From Alcaligenes faecalis (GTDB lineage Bacteria > Pseudomonadota > Gammaproteobacteria > Burkholderiales > Burkholderiaceae_B): 64,000 bases of DNA. The notes beneath the pieces are model-generated. The model searched no databases and was not told where the DNA came from. It worked only from the letters and a program-made list of their open reading frames with translations. The stretch spans positions 3,658,001-3,722,000 of the forward strand of contig NZ_CP023667.1 of NCBI RefSeq assembly GCF_002443155.1, in the 5' to 3' direction. Positions 20,780 to 29,018 of this stretch are shown piece after piece; the first letter of the stretch is position 1; each line of letters begins with the position of its first letter. The translations under genes and the position numbers were made by a program.

Positions 20780-20954
20780 GCCTGTCTGATTCCTAAAAAA
20801 AGACCGCCGCCAAGCAGCAGTCAGAAATGGACTTTCTTTGATCAGAGAATAGCGAGTTGGTCCGCTAGTCGATATTGGCGTCGCCGCCAGTTCGCTGTTT
20901 TATTTATTGTTATTGACCTTACTTAACAATACGAACGGGACGGCGAGCAGGGGT
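20780..20954 (-). promoter_or_regulatory. Upstream region of the adhesin gene
   Basis: A 175-bp AT-rich gap between the LuxR-type gene and the adhesin. On the minus strand a weak promoter-like pair TTGTTA and TAAATA with a 17-bp spacer falls at about 20899-20927. The ribosome binding site before ATG 20779 is AGGA. Control by the adjacent LuxR-type regulator is plausible from position but I see no clear operator. Confidence 0.35.
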
Positions 20955-21569
20955 TTAGGCTATGCCGTGTACTTTTAGCGCCAACATCAAACGATCTGTT
21001 ACATCCAGCTTCTCAAAAACCGCCTGAAGATGGGCGCGAACCGTTCTTTCAGTGATTCCCAAGTCGTTGGCAATCAGTTGATTGGAGTGGCCTAGCGAGG
21101 CGCGTTGCGCGACCTCGACTTCACGGCTGGTCAATGTGCGTTCCCAGCCAGCTTTAGGTTCCAGCCGACGAGTGACATCGCTGAGCAAACGGCTCAGCAA
21201 GGACTCCCCAACCCAGATTTGACCGCTGGCCACATGATCCAAAACCTGCACCAGCAGGGCTGAGGAACTGTAGGCGTGAACGTAACCACGGGCTCCCAAA
21301 GCCAAGACCGCCTGACCTTCGGTATCCAATGGGCGTGGGCTGGCAATAATGACCTTCATGCCTTGTACTGCCTGGCTCCACTGAGGGTGGTTCCACAAAG
21401 CCAAAGCACTATCAATGACCACCAGGTCACGTTGCTGTTGTTTCCAACGCAATAAATCGTCCATGCCCTGCCCTCTGGCAGGCAACCAGGTGACGGAATC
21501 CAGATGACGCCAATGCTGCCACAACGCCTCATCGGCAGTCAGAAATAAAACCGAATTTACTTGTCGCAT
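20955..21569 (-). CDS. LuxR/NarL-type transcriptional regulator with degenerate receiver
   Basis: A 204-aa protein with an N-terminal receiver-like domain (residues 1-125) and a C-terminal LuxR helix-turn-helix (about 143-200: LTSREVEVAQRASLG, then NDLGITERTVRAHLQAVFEKL). The putative phospho-acceptor Asp53 is present (LVVIDS), but the conserved Lys of the receiver is missing in GARGYVHAYSS. Phosphorylation-dependent control is therefore doubtful. No sensor kinase is encoded nearby. Its place between the exporter genes and the adhesin suggests it controls adhesin expression; this is inference. Confidence 0.85.
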   Translation of the reverse strand: MRQVNSVLFLTADEALWQHWRHLDSVTWLPARGQGMDDLLRWKQQQRDLVVIDSALALWNHPQWSQAVQGMKVIIASPRPLDTEGQAVLALGARGYVHAYSSSALLVQVLDHVASGQIWVGESLLSRLLSDVTRRLEPKAGWERTLTSREVEVAQRASLGHSNQLIANDLGITERTVRAHLQAVFEKLDVTDRLMLALKVHGIA

Positions 21570-21677
21570 ACCGCTTTTCCCTTACTGGTAACACGAGCTA
21601 TAAGCCATCAGCTCTTGGTCTGACTCGGGTATTACACCTCTATCGTCAGCGCTACTCCCCCAACGGACCGATCGGCC

Positions 21678-23039
21678 TTAACGCTCCCTGAACGCGTTGG
21701 ATCTGGCCCTGAGAATAGGTTTGAGTAAGTACTGCATAACGGTCCGCTTGCCTGTCATGATGTGCACTTCGGCCACCATACCGGGCAGGATCGGACGGTT
21801 ATCGTCACCGACATACACCGTGTCAGTACGTACTTTAGCTATATAGAATGAATTGCCTTTTTCATCGGTAATGGTGTCGGCACTGGTCTGTTCCAGCACG
21901 CCGGGCAGGCCACCGTAAACGGCAAAGTCATAGGCGGTGAACTTGACCTCGGCAGTCTGGCCCGAGTGCAGAAACCCGATATCGCGCGGATTGATGCGCA
22001 CTTCCAACAGCAGGGTGTCGTCAGTGGGCACGATCTCCAGAATATCTTTACCAGGCTGCACCACACCGCCCACCGTATTGGCAGACAGAGTCTTGATGGT
22101 GCCGCGCACGGGCGAGCGCACTTCGGCCAGTCGCACACGGTCGGCCAAGGCACGTTGTCCTTGTTCCAGGGATGCCAGCTTGGCACGTGTTTCAGCCAGT
22201 TCAGTACGGGCCTGGTTGCGGAAGGTAATTTCCACTTCACCAATCCGGTTCTGGGCTTCCTGAATCGAGGCCTGGATACGGCTGATTTGTGCTGTGGCTG
22301 CTTTTTGCTCACCGCAGTAACGAGCCACATCACGCTGCAGACGCAGCAAGTCCACTTCAGACACAGCCCCGCTCTTGAGCAAGGGGCGAGTCATTTGCAG
22401 TTCTTGCGAGGTCAGCCCGCAGCTGGAGGCTGCCTGATCACGATTGGCCTGCGTTTCACGCAATTCCTGTTGACGCTGGTTCAACTGTTCCTGGGCCACC
22501 GAAATATTGGAGCGCAGCTCTTCAGTACGAGCCTGCCAGACACGACGTTCCATTTCCGCCAAGTCGGGGGCTTTTTCCAGAACCTCAACAGGCATATCAA
22601 AAGGCTGATCTGCGGCAATGGCTTCCAGACGAGCAGCCTTGGCCTTCAAGGACAAGGATTCTGCTTCGTTCTCGCCCAGAGAGGACGAGGCACGGGTTGG
22701 ATCAATACGCAGCAGGACTTCGCCCGCTTCCACGGACTGGCCAGGGCGGACCAGAATTTCTTCCACCACACCGCCGTCCAGACTTTGCACAATCTGAACC
22801 TGGCGAGATGGCACAACCTTGCCTTCACCGCGCACCACTTCATCAATACTGGCCAGGCTGGCCCAGACGATCAGCACGCAAATTGCCAATAACGTCAGCC
22901 AGATCAGCAGCGTGGAACCGCGTACCTCTTGGTAGCGAGCCGTCCACGAGGCGTTTTTGAGCATGTTGCTGCCAGGAGGCGGCGCGCTGGTGTCCTGGAG
23001 TTGTGCACGCACCCAATGAAACAGGTTCTTTATCTTCAT
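21678..23039 (-). CDS. lapC: LapC-like HlyD-family membrane fusion protein
   Basis: A 453-aa type I secretion adaptor. One transmembrane segment (about residues 42-62) follows a short cytoplasmic N-terminus. Next come a biotinyl-lipoyl half-motif (GEGKVVPSRQVQIVQSLDGG), a long coiled coil (about 120-300), and the returning lipoyl/beta-barrel domain (LAEVRSPVRGTIKTLSANTV). Its ATG overlaps the lapB stop codon by 4 bp, showing translational coupling. It links the ABC exporter to the TolC-like outer-membrane channel for adhesin export. Confidence 0.93.
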   Translation of the reverse strand: MKIKNLFHWVRAQLQDTSAPPPGSNMLKNASWTARYQEVRGSTLLIWLTLLAICVLIVWASLASIDEVVRGEGKVVPSRQVQIVQSLDGGVVEEILVRPGQSVEAGEVLLRIDPTRASSSLGENEAESLSLKAKAARLEAIAADQPFDMPVEVLEKAPDLAEMERRVWQARTEELRSNISVAQEQLNQRQQELRETQANRDQAASSCGLTSQELQMTRPLLKSGAVSEVDLLRLQRDVARYCGEQKAATAQISRIQASIQEAQNRIGEVEITFRNQARTELAETRAKLASLEQGQRALADRVRLAEVRSPVRGTIKTLSANTVGGVVQPGKDILEIVPTDDTLLLEVRINPRDIGFLHSGQTAEVKFTAYDFAVYGGLPGVLEQTSADTITDEKGNSFYIAKVRTDTVYVGDDNRPILPGMVAEVHIMTGKRTVMQYLLKPILRARSNAFRER

Positions 23040-25225
23040 GCTGCACTCCGGGCCTTGCCAATCTGCCCACTACGCAAAGCGGCAATAACCTGATCCTTGG
23101 GACCATCCGCCACAATACGCCCCATATCCATCACGATCAGACGATCAACCAGCTCCAGCAAAGCGGTGCGATGTGTCACCAGCACCACGGTCTTGCCTTC
23201 ACATTCTTTCTGCAAACTGCGACGCAGAGCCGATTCGCTCTGGTTGTCCATATTGCTGCTGGGTTCATCCAGCAACAGAATGGATGGGTTACCAATCAAG
23301 GCACGGGCTACCGCAATCGCCTGGCGCTGACCACCCGAGAGGGATTCACCACGCTCGCCAATCATCATGTCGTAGCCATCAGGATGGCGTCGTGCGAAGT
23401 CGTCCACGCCGGCCTGACGCGCTGCTGCCAACATTTGGTCGTCGGTTGCGTAGGGTGTCCCCATCATCAGGTTGTGCTTCAAGGAGCCATAAAACAGCAT
23501 GGGGTCCTGCGAGACATAGCCCATGGAGCGACGCACGTCTGCCGGATCAATCTGCTGATTATCAATTCCGTCGAGCACCACTGTGCCGCCCGTTGGTTTG
23601 TACAGACCCAGGATCAGCTTGGACAAGGTGGTTTTACCGGAGCCGATACGGCCGATAATGCCGATCTTCTCGCCAGCCTTCAACGAAAAGCTGACCTTGT
23701 CGAGCACGTTCTGAGTTGCACCGGGATAGGTGAAACTGACGTTACGAAACTCGATAGAGCCTTCCAGATAAGGACGTGGCACAAAGTGACGCTCCTCGGG
23801 ATGCTCTACCGGCATATTCATGTATGAATCGACCGAGCCCAAGGAGGTACGGGCATTTTGATACTGCATCATCAAGCCAGCCACCTGCCCCAATGGAGCC
23901 AGGCAACGGCCTGCGATCATGGAGGAAGCAATAATGCCCCCCATGGACAATTTGGTTTCCTGAACCAGATACACCCCGATAATCACCACACTGATAGTGA
24001 CCATCTGCTGCAGCATTTGCACCGTATTGACGGTGAGCGTGGAGGTCATCTTGATACGGGCACCCTGACGTGCCAGATATTCGGTTGACTGCTCCCAATC
24101 GCGCTGAGCATTGCTTTGCGCATTCAGGACCTTCAGGGTTTCCATGCCAGCCAAGGACTCAACCAGCCCGGCATTACGCTGGGCGGCAGCCTGGAAGGTC
24201 TGCTTGGTCAGGCGCTCCATGCGGGCCTGCGCAAACCAGGAAATACCCAGAATGATCACAATGGCCACTACCGGCGGGATCAGCATCCAGGGCGAGATCC
24301 AGGCCAGCACAGCCAAAAACAGCAATACAAAAGGCAAATCGACCAGTGTGGTCAAACTGGCCGAAGCAATAAAGTCGCGCACCGATTCAAAGGAGCGCAG
24401 ATTGGCAGCAAAGGAGCCCACCGACGGCGGTCGGTTCTCCATGCGCAAGTCCAGCACACGCTCCATAATCCGCGCAGATAACTGAATATCCACCCGTTTA
24501 CTGGCCGCATCGACCACATAGGCTCGCACAGTGCTGAGCACCATGTTCATGACCAGAACCAATCCAATCCCGATCGACAACACCCACAGGGTTTCAATCG
24601 CCTTATTGGGCACCACCCGGTCGTACACGTTCATGGTGTAGAGCGGAATGGCCAGGGCAAACAGGTTGATCAGCAAGGCAGCGCCAATGGCGTCACGATA
24701 CAGACGCCAGTTTTGCACTACGGCTGTCCAGAACCAGTGCTTGCCCTTCATGGGGGCTACCCCATCTTTAGCACGCGCTTCGACACGAAAATCCGGCTGC
24801 ACCACAGCCAACAGCCCGGAGTACTGCGCTTGCAGATCTTCCAGGCTGATTTCGCTGGGGCTGCCACTTTCCGGGAAATGCACCCGGGCATGCTCTCCTT
24901 CCAGACCCAACAAGACACATGCGCGGTTATTGTTCAGCAACAAAATAACCGGGAACAGATTGGTGTCGAGTTCGGTAAAGGCGCGGCGCCACACTCGCGC
25001 CGTGCAATGGCCTCGCGCCGCCGCCCGATTCAAGAGCGCCGGCGTCAGCCGTCCACGCTGCAAGGGCAGACCCGCAGACAAATGCTGCGGTGTGCAGGGA
25101 TTACCGTGAATACGGGTGATCTCTGCCAGGCAGGTCAAAAGAGGATCATCATGTGTCAGATGAGGCGGGACACTGAATTCCCCGCTTTTTGGTGTCGTGC
25201 TGTCAGATGAGTGGTTCATCGTCAT
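23036..25225 (-). CDS. lapB: LapB-like type I secretion ABC transporter
   Basis: A 729-aa exporter with an N-terminal C39-peptidase-like domain (residues 20-150), a six-helix transmembrane domain (about 170-440) and a C-terminal ATPase with Walker A GRIGSGKTT, signature LSGGQRQAIAVARAL and Walker B ILLLDEPSSNMD. The C39-like domain shows no intact Cys-His protease pattern, as expected for RTX/LapA exporters where it binds substrate rather than cutting a leader. The start overlaps the preceding 73-codon gene by 23 bp. Cognate substrate is the adhesin at 10238-20779. Confidence 0.94.
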   Translation of the reverse strand: MTMNHSSDSTTPKSGEFSVPPHLTHDDPLLTCLAEITRIHGNPCTPQHLSAGLPLQRGRLTPALLNRAAARGHCTARVWRRAFTELDTNLFPVILLLNNNRACVLLGLEGEHARVHFPESGSPSEISLEDLQAQYSGLLAVVQPDFRVEARAKDGVAPMKGKHWFWTAVVQNWRLYRDAIGAALLINLFALAIPLYTMNVYDRVVPNKAIETLWVLSIGIGLVLVMNMVLSTVRAYVVDAASKRVDIQLSARIMERVLDLRMENRPPSVGSFAANLRSFESVRDFIASASLTTLVDLPFVLLFLAVLAWISPWMLIPPVVAIVIILGISWFAQARMERLTKQTFQAAAQRNAGLVESLAGMETLKVLNAQSNAQRDWEQSTEYLARQGARIKMTSTLTVNTVQMLQQMVTISVVIIGVYLVQETKLSMGGIIASSMIAGRCLAPLGQVAGLMMQYQNARTSLGSVDSYMNMPVEHPEERHFVPRPYLEGSIEFRNVSFTYPGATQNVLDKVSFSLKAGEKIGIIGRIGSGKTTLSKLILGLYKPTGGTVVLDGIDNQQIDPADVRRSMGYVSQDPMLFYGSLKHNLMMGTPYATDDQMLAAARQAGVDDFARRHPDGYDMMIGERGESLSGGQRQAIAVARALIGNPSILLLDEPSSNMDNQSESALRRSLQKECEGKTVVLVTHRTALLELVDRLIVMDMGRIVADGPKDQVIAALRSGQIGKARSAA

Positions 25226-25424
25226 TAATCAAATCCAGCGAATCCCGCAGGCGTTGACGGGTACGTTTGCGCTCGTTCAATTTGGCCAAGGCCTGGGGAG
25301 GCAGATCAGTCATACGAAGCACACCGTTTGCAACCAGTGCGTCAATCAAATCCTCCAGTACCCGGATAAAACTGGCATCCGAGACTGAAAGCTCTTGTTT
25401 GTAGTCATCTTCGTTTTGACTCAT
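25203..25424 (-). CDS. Small acidic/helical protein of the Lap secretion operon, unknown function
   Basis: A 73-aa ORF with no family I recognise. It is predicted helical and charged, starting MSQNEDDYKQELSVSDASFI, with a basic stretch (NERKRTRQRLRDS) and an acidic end (DDEPLI). No signal peptide or membrane segment is seen, so it should be cytoplasmic. It lies 42 bp after the TolC-like gene and overlaps lapB by 23 bp, so it is embedded in the operon and likely translated. A regulatory or exporter-associated role is only a guess. Confidence 0.75.
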   Translation of the reverse strand: MSQNEDDYKQELSVSDASFIRVLEDLIDALVANGVLRMTDLPPQALAKLNERKRTRQRLRDSLDLINDDEPLI

Positions 25425-25466
25425 ACGTGCCTCCCTTTCTATCTAATAACGCCAAGAAGCAGCGAC

Positions 25467-26939
25467 TTACAGCCCGGCTGGTTTCTCGCGCAGGACTGGC
25501 GGAGCCATGCCGTCGCGGTAATCAACAGAAACAGGAGTCAGGTTGCTGGTATCTGGGACAGGCGTCATGCATGCCTTGAATGCCTCTTCGGGGAAGTCCA
25601 GCTTGGCGGCCTCTTCAGGCTGCTCCGAGTACGGCTGGGACAGGCCAACTGCCGACACCAGACGGTGCGACAAGGTCAGCCAACGGTATTCAGCTTGCTG
25701 CAGGTCGTAAGTGGCGTTGGCCAGAGCACGACGCGCATCAAACAATTTGTTTTCCGTATCCAGCAAGTCCAGCAAAGAGCGCTGACCGATCTGGAACTGC
25801 TGCATGTAAGCAACGCGAACCTTGGACGTAGCCAGTTCGTGCTGTTTCAGGAATGGCAGCTGAGCACGCAGGCGCTCAATGTTGTTCCAGGCTACAGCCA
25901 GGTCTTGTTGCACGTTGCGGCAGGTGTAGTCACGCACGTCGCGGGCAGCGTATTGCTGAGCCGTTGTCTGACGGATGCGAGCAGCATCGGCACCACCGCG
26001 GAACAGGTTGTACGACAGCATCAGCTGAATATTGCTGCTTTGCGAATCGCGGTAAGCGGAACCGGGAGGGTCGCTTTTGTCTTTACCGGTGGCGGCACGA
26101 AACTCCAGCGTCGGCGACATGCGGCCTTGAGCCACGTGCTTACCCGACTCGGCAGCTTGATACAAAGCCTGCTTGGCCAGAATCACAGGACTGGTGCGCA
26201 AGGATGGCAAGAAATCAGTTGTTTTGGCGGGAATCGACTCGCTCAGGCTAGGCGCCGCTTGCATGACTTCAGGAGCAGCCACGCCCACGATACGACGGTA
26301 GCGTTGCAACACGTCGTTCAGGTTGCCGGCCTCGGTCATCATGTTGCTTTGAGCCAGGGACTGACGACCATACGCCTGTTCCAGGTCAACGCCACGACCT
26401 ACGCCCGATGCCGAACGCTCCTGAATCTGGCCCAGGATGTTCATGTGCATGCCGTAGTTTTCACGGGCCAGCTTTTCCATTTCACGGTAGCGCAGCACGT
26501 CGATGTGCGCGTTAGCCGCTTCCAGAGCCAGGGAGTCTACCGATGCCAGCAGTTCGTAGTAGGTAGCCAGTTTTTCGTAGCCCAGCTGACGCACCTGGTT
26601 GATCGAGGAGAAACCATCAAAAATCAACTGACGCAGCTGCAGGCTGTAACCACGGCGGGACCAGTCCGTAGACGGAGCACCCGATGTGCTGCCACGCCAC
26701 TCTTTGCCAACCCAACCTTGAGCATTGATTTCAGGCATCAAGGCGCCACGGCCGACATTCTGGCCTTCAAGCGCAGACTGGAAATCCTGGAAGCGAGCAC
26801 CAAGTTCAGGATTGGACATGATTGCCCGCTCAATACTGTCCTTGAAGCTCAAGCTGTTTTCCTGCTGGGCAAGCGCTGGTTGCGCAAGCAGTAACGCTGT
26901 CAGCAGCGAACTTACTGTTAGAGTTTTCTTACCACGCAC
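25467..26939 (-). CDS. TolC-like outer-membrane channel (LapE/AggA type)
   Basis: A 490-aa TolC-family protein. The start is taken as GTG 26939 because GGAGG lies 5 bases before it and because it begins a proper signal peptide (KKTLTVSSLLTALLLAQPALAQ). The open frame extends upstream to 27050, but that ATG lies inside the IS5 element. Two homologous halves with long helices follow, typical of the trimeric channel-tunnel. It is the first gene of the secretion operon and would provide the outer-membrane pore in which the adhesin's retention module is held. The IS5 element ends 84 bp upstream. Confidence 0.92.
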   Translation of the reverse strand: MRGKKTLTVSSLLTALLLAQPALAQQENSLSFKDSIERAIMSNPELGARFQDFQSALEGQNVGRGALMPEINAQGWVGKEWRGSTSGAPSTDWSRRGYSLQLRQLIFDGFSSINQVRQLGYEKLATYYELLASVDSLALEAANAHIDVLRYREMEKLARENYGMHMNILGQIQERSASGVGRGVDLEQAYGRQSLAQSNMMTEAGNLNDVLQRYRRIVGVAAPEVMQAAPSLSESIPAKTTDFLPSLRTSPVILAKQALYQAAESGKHVAQGRMSPTLEFRAATGKDKSDPPGSAYRDSQSSNIQLMLSYNLFRGGADAARIRQTTAQQYAARDVRDYTCRNVQQDLAVAWNNIERLRAQLPFLKQHELATSKVRVAYMQQFQIGQRSLLDLLDTENKLFDARRALANATYDLQQAEYRWLTLSHRLVSAVGLSQPYSEQPEEAAKLDFPEEAFKACMTPVPDTSNLTPVSVDYRDGMAPPVLREKPAGL

Positions 26940-27018
26940 GTCGGCCTCCGTAAGATCCTGTGCCACGTCCGCAACAGACGCCATCACGTCAGCGTTGCAA
27001 CGCATTGCCAGATCAAAT

Positions 27019-27022
27019 TTAA
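27019..27022. repeat. Target-site duplication (left) of the IS5 element
   Basis: TTAA directly flanks the left inverted repeat and is repeated at 28204-28207 after the right one. A 4-bp TTAA-like duplication is normal for IS5-group elements. Confidence 0.85.
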
Positions 27023-28203
27023 GGAATCTCTGAACAATTCCCCCGCGCAACGGTAAACTTCGTCTGTCACACCCTCACGAGTCTGTTCATCATGAGCCAA
27101 CTGAGTTTTTCTGAAGCGGAATTTGCCGGTAAGCGCAAGCAGACACGCCGTGAGAAGTTCTTGAACGAGATGGATCGCACGGTGCCGTGGGATTACCTGG
27201 CCGGTGAGATTGCCAAGCACTACCCGCAAGAAGGCAAGGTGGGTCGCCAGCCGTATCCCATTGAGGCGATGCTGCGGATTCACTTCATGCAGCAATGGTT
27301 CAACCTGAGCGACCCGGCGATGGAAGAGGCGTTGTACGACAGTTTTTCGATGCGCCAGTTCGCCAAGCTGCCCGGTGGTCGTGCGCCGGACGAGACGACG
27401 ATTCTGAACTTTCGTCACCTGCTTGAGAAGCACAACATTGCCGAAGAAATGTTCGAAGGCGTGAACCTGCTGCTGCAAGACTATGGGCTGATGGTGCGCC
27501 GGGGAACGATTGTGGACGCGACGATCATCGATGCGCCCAGCTCGACGAAGAACGCCCAGGGCGCGCGGGACCCCGAGATGCACCAGACCAAGAAAGGCAA
27601 TAACTATTTCTTCGGCATGAAGGCGCACATTGGGGTCGATCTGCATACGGGCCTGGTGCATTCGATGGTAGGTACCGCGGCCAACGTGGCGGATGTGACG
27701 CAGGTCGATGGGCTGCTGCACGGTGAGGAAGAACTGGTCTTGGGTGATGCGGGCTATCAAGGTGTGGGCAAGCGCGAAGAGCACCAGGGGCGCGATGTGC
27801 AGTGGCATATTGCGTTGCGCCCGAGCCTGCGCAAGAGATTGAGCAAGACGGTGCAATCGTTGCAAGACGCCTATGAATACACCAAGGCCAGCCTGCGGGC
27901 CAAGGTGGAGCATCCGTTTCGGGTGATCAAACGGCAGTTCGGCTACACGAAGGTGAGGTATAGGGGGCTGGCGAAAAACACCGCGCAGTTGCTGACGCTG
28001 TTCACGTTGAGCAATCTGTGGATGGCGCGACGACATTTGATGGCAGAGGTGCGCCCATAGGACATCAAAAGGCCCGGAAAAGGGCTATTCTGAGCGAAAA
28101 CACAACGGAAAATCGGGATTTTGGACGTTTTTTTCTGATTTTCTGAAATCAGGCGACAACCAGTGGGGAATTTGGGTCGGCTGGCTGATTGATCAGACCG
28201 TCC
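27023..28203 (+). mobile_element. IS5-family insertion sequence, 1181 bp
   Basis: A complete element bounded by imperfect 16-bp inverted repeats, GGAATCTCTGAACAAT (27023-27038) and GGACGGTCTGATCAAT read inward from 28203 to 28188 (12 of 16 identical), and by a TTAA duplication on each side. It carries one intact transposase gene. It sits between the TolC-like gene and the AT-rich region that probably held the original promoter of the Lap secretion operon. Removing it and one TTAA restores a continuous sequence. Confidence 0.93.
27092..28060 (+). CDS. IS5-family transposase
   Basis: A 322-aa DDE transposase, intact from ATG to stop. Segments include an N-terminal DUF772-like region (GRQPYPIEAMLRIHFMQQWF), then the catalytic core with Asp142 or Asp147 (TIVDATIIDAPSS), Asp219 (LGDAGYQG) and Glu273 (RAKVEHPFRVIKRQFG). 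The Y-R-E-type end motif is typical of the IS5 group. Because the frame is uninterrupted the element may still be mobile. Confidence 0.96.
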   Translation: MSQLSFSEAEFAGKRKQTRREKFLNEMDRTVPWDYLAGEIAKHYPQEGKVGRQPYPIEAMLRIHFMQQWFNLSDPAMEEALYDSFSMRQFAKLPGGRAPDETTILNFRHLLEKHNIAEEMFEGVNLLLQDYGLMVRRGTIVDATIIDAPSSTKNAQGARDPEMHQTKKGNNYFFGMKAHIGVDLHTGLVHSMVGTAANVADVTQVDGLLHGEEELVLGDAGYQGVGKREEHQGRDVQWHIALRPSLRKRLSKTVQSLQDAYEYTKASLRAKVEHPFRVIKRQFGYTKVRYRGLAKNTAQLLTLFTLSNLWMARRHLMAEVRP

Positions 28204-29018
28204 TTAAGTACAAAAATGAAAGAAGAATGGGTTCGGTGTGTCGCTCAAACAAAGCGAAAGAAACACCACCCGAGGGCCCAACACCTATGTATTGCACATG
28301 GGCTTTACACCTAAGACTGGTAAATACATCGCCAGCCGCAGCAGTATGTTCATAATGGACCGGGGCAAGACAAGGCGGAGCTACAGGCTTCTGACCTGTA
28401 TTCTTGGAGCATAACCTTGTGTCTGATTGTGACTTTTTACGTGACGCATAGTGAAACCCATCACGTAGATCACGGGACAAATTGTATCTTAGATTACAAG
28501 AGCCTTCGTGGATGACAATGTTAAAAATGATAAATAGCCTGTGATAAAAAAGGCAACAATACACTGAAATTAAACGATTTCGGGCGATTAGGCACTAAAC
28601 CAATAACTGTTGCGCCTGTCCCACTTGGCTTGATCGTTGGTAATAATTTACAAAAAACTTTCACCTTAATAAGCATTTAGGTTACATCAAGGTAAAACCG
28701 AGTTATCACCAAGCGATAAAAACATTTTCACTGTTAAAAGCATAACAATCGCTCACATTAAGAATGCTGCATTTGTAACGATTTCTTATTGAAACTTGAT
28801 GTCGATTTCCCTCTCTTTGTCAGGCGTTCAAAAAGAGATATGAAATCAAAAACTTATAACAATCGCATGAAGGGCTCCCTGTTTCGCGCCCGTTTGTTGC
28901 TTCTCTGAACAATCCGTTGCTGCAATATCCACCGCCCACGCTTGTCCCGTTTCTGCGCGCCCGATACCATCGAACGGTACGTATCTAGTTAGCAACACAG
29001 ACAACTTGGAGGCCGCAC
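28204..29018. other. AT-rich gene-free region upstream of aldehyde dehydrogenase
   Basis: About 815 bp with markedly higher A+T than the flanks and no convincing gene; a 123-codon minus-strand ORF here has no recognisable features. Before the IS5 insertion it lay directly upstream of the TolC-like gene, so it probably contains that operon's promoter and regulator sites as well as the plus-strand promoter of the aldehyde dehydrogenase. An imperfect palindrome GATAC...GTATC lies at about 28962-28984, shortly before the dehydrogenase gene. Confidence 0.6.

Noticed and set aside
26940..27050. A longer start for the TolC-like protein at ATG 27050
   Set aside because: That codon is inside the IS5 element and no signal peptide follows directly; GTG 26939 has GGAGG and a proper signal sequence.
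28193..28564. A 123-codon minus-strand open frame after the IS5 element
   Set aside because: It begins in AT-rich intergenic DNA, ends inside the IS right end, has no recognisable domain, and shows no good ribosome binding site.
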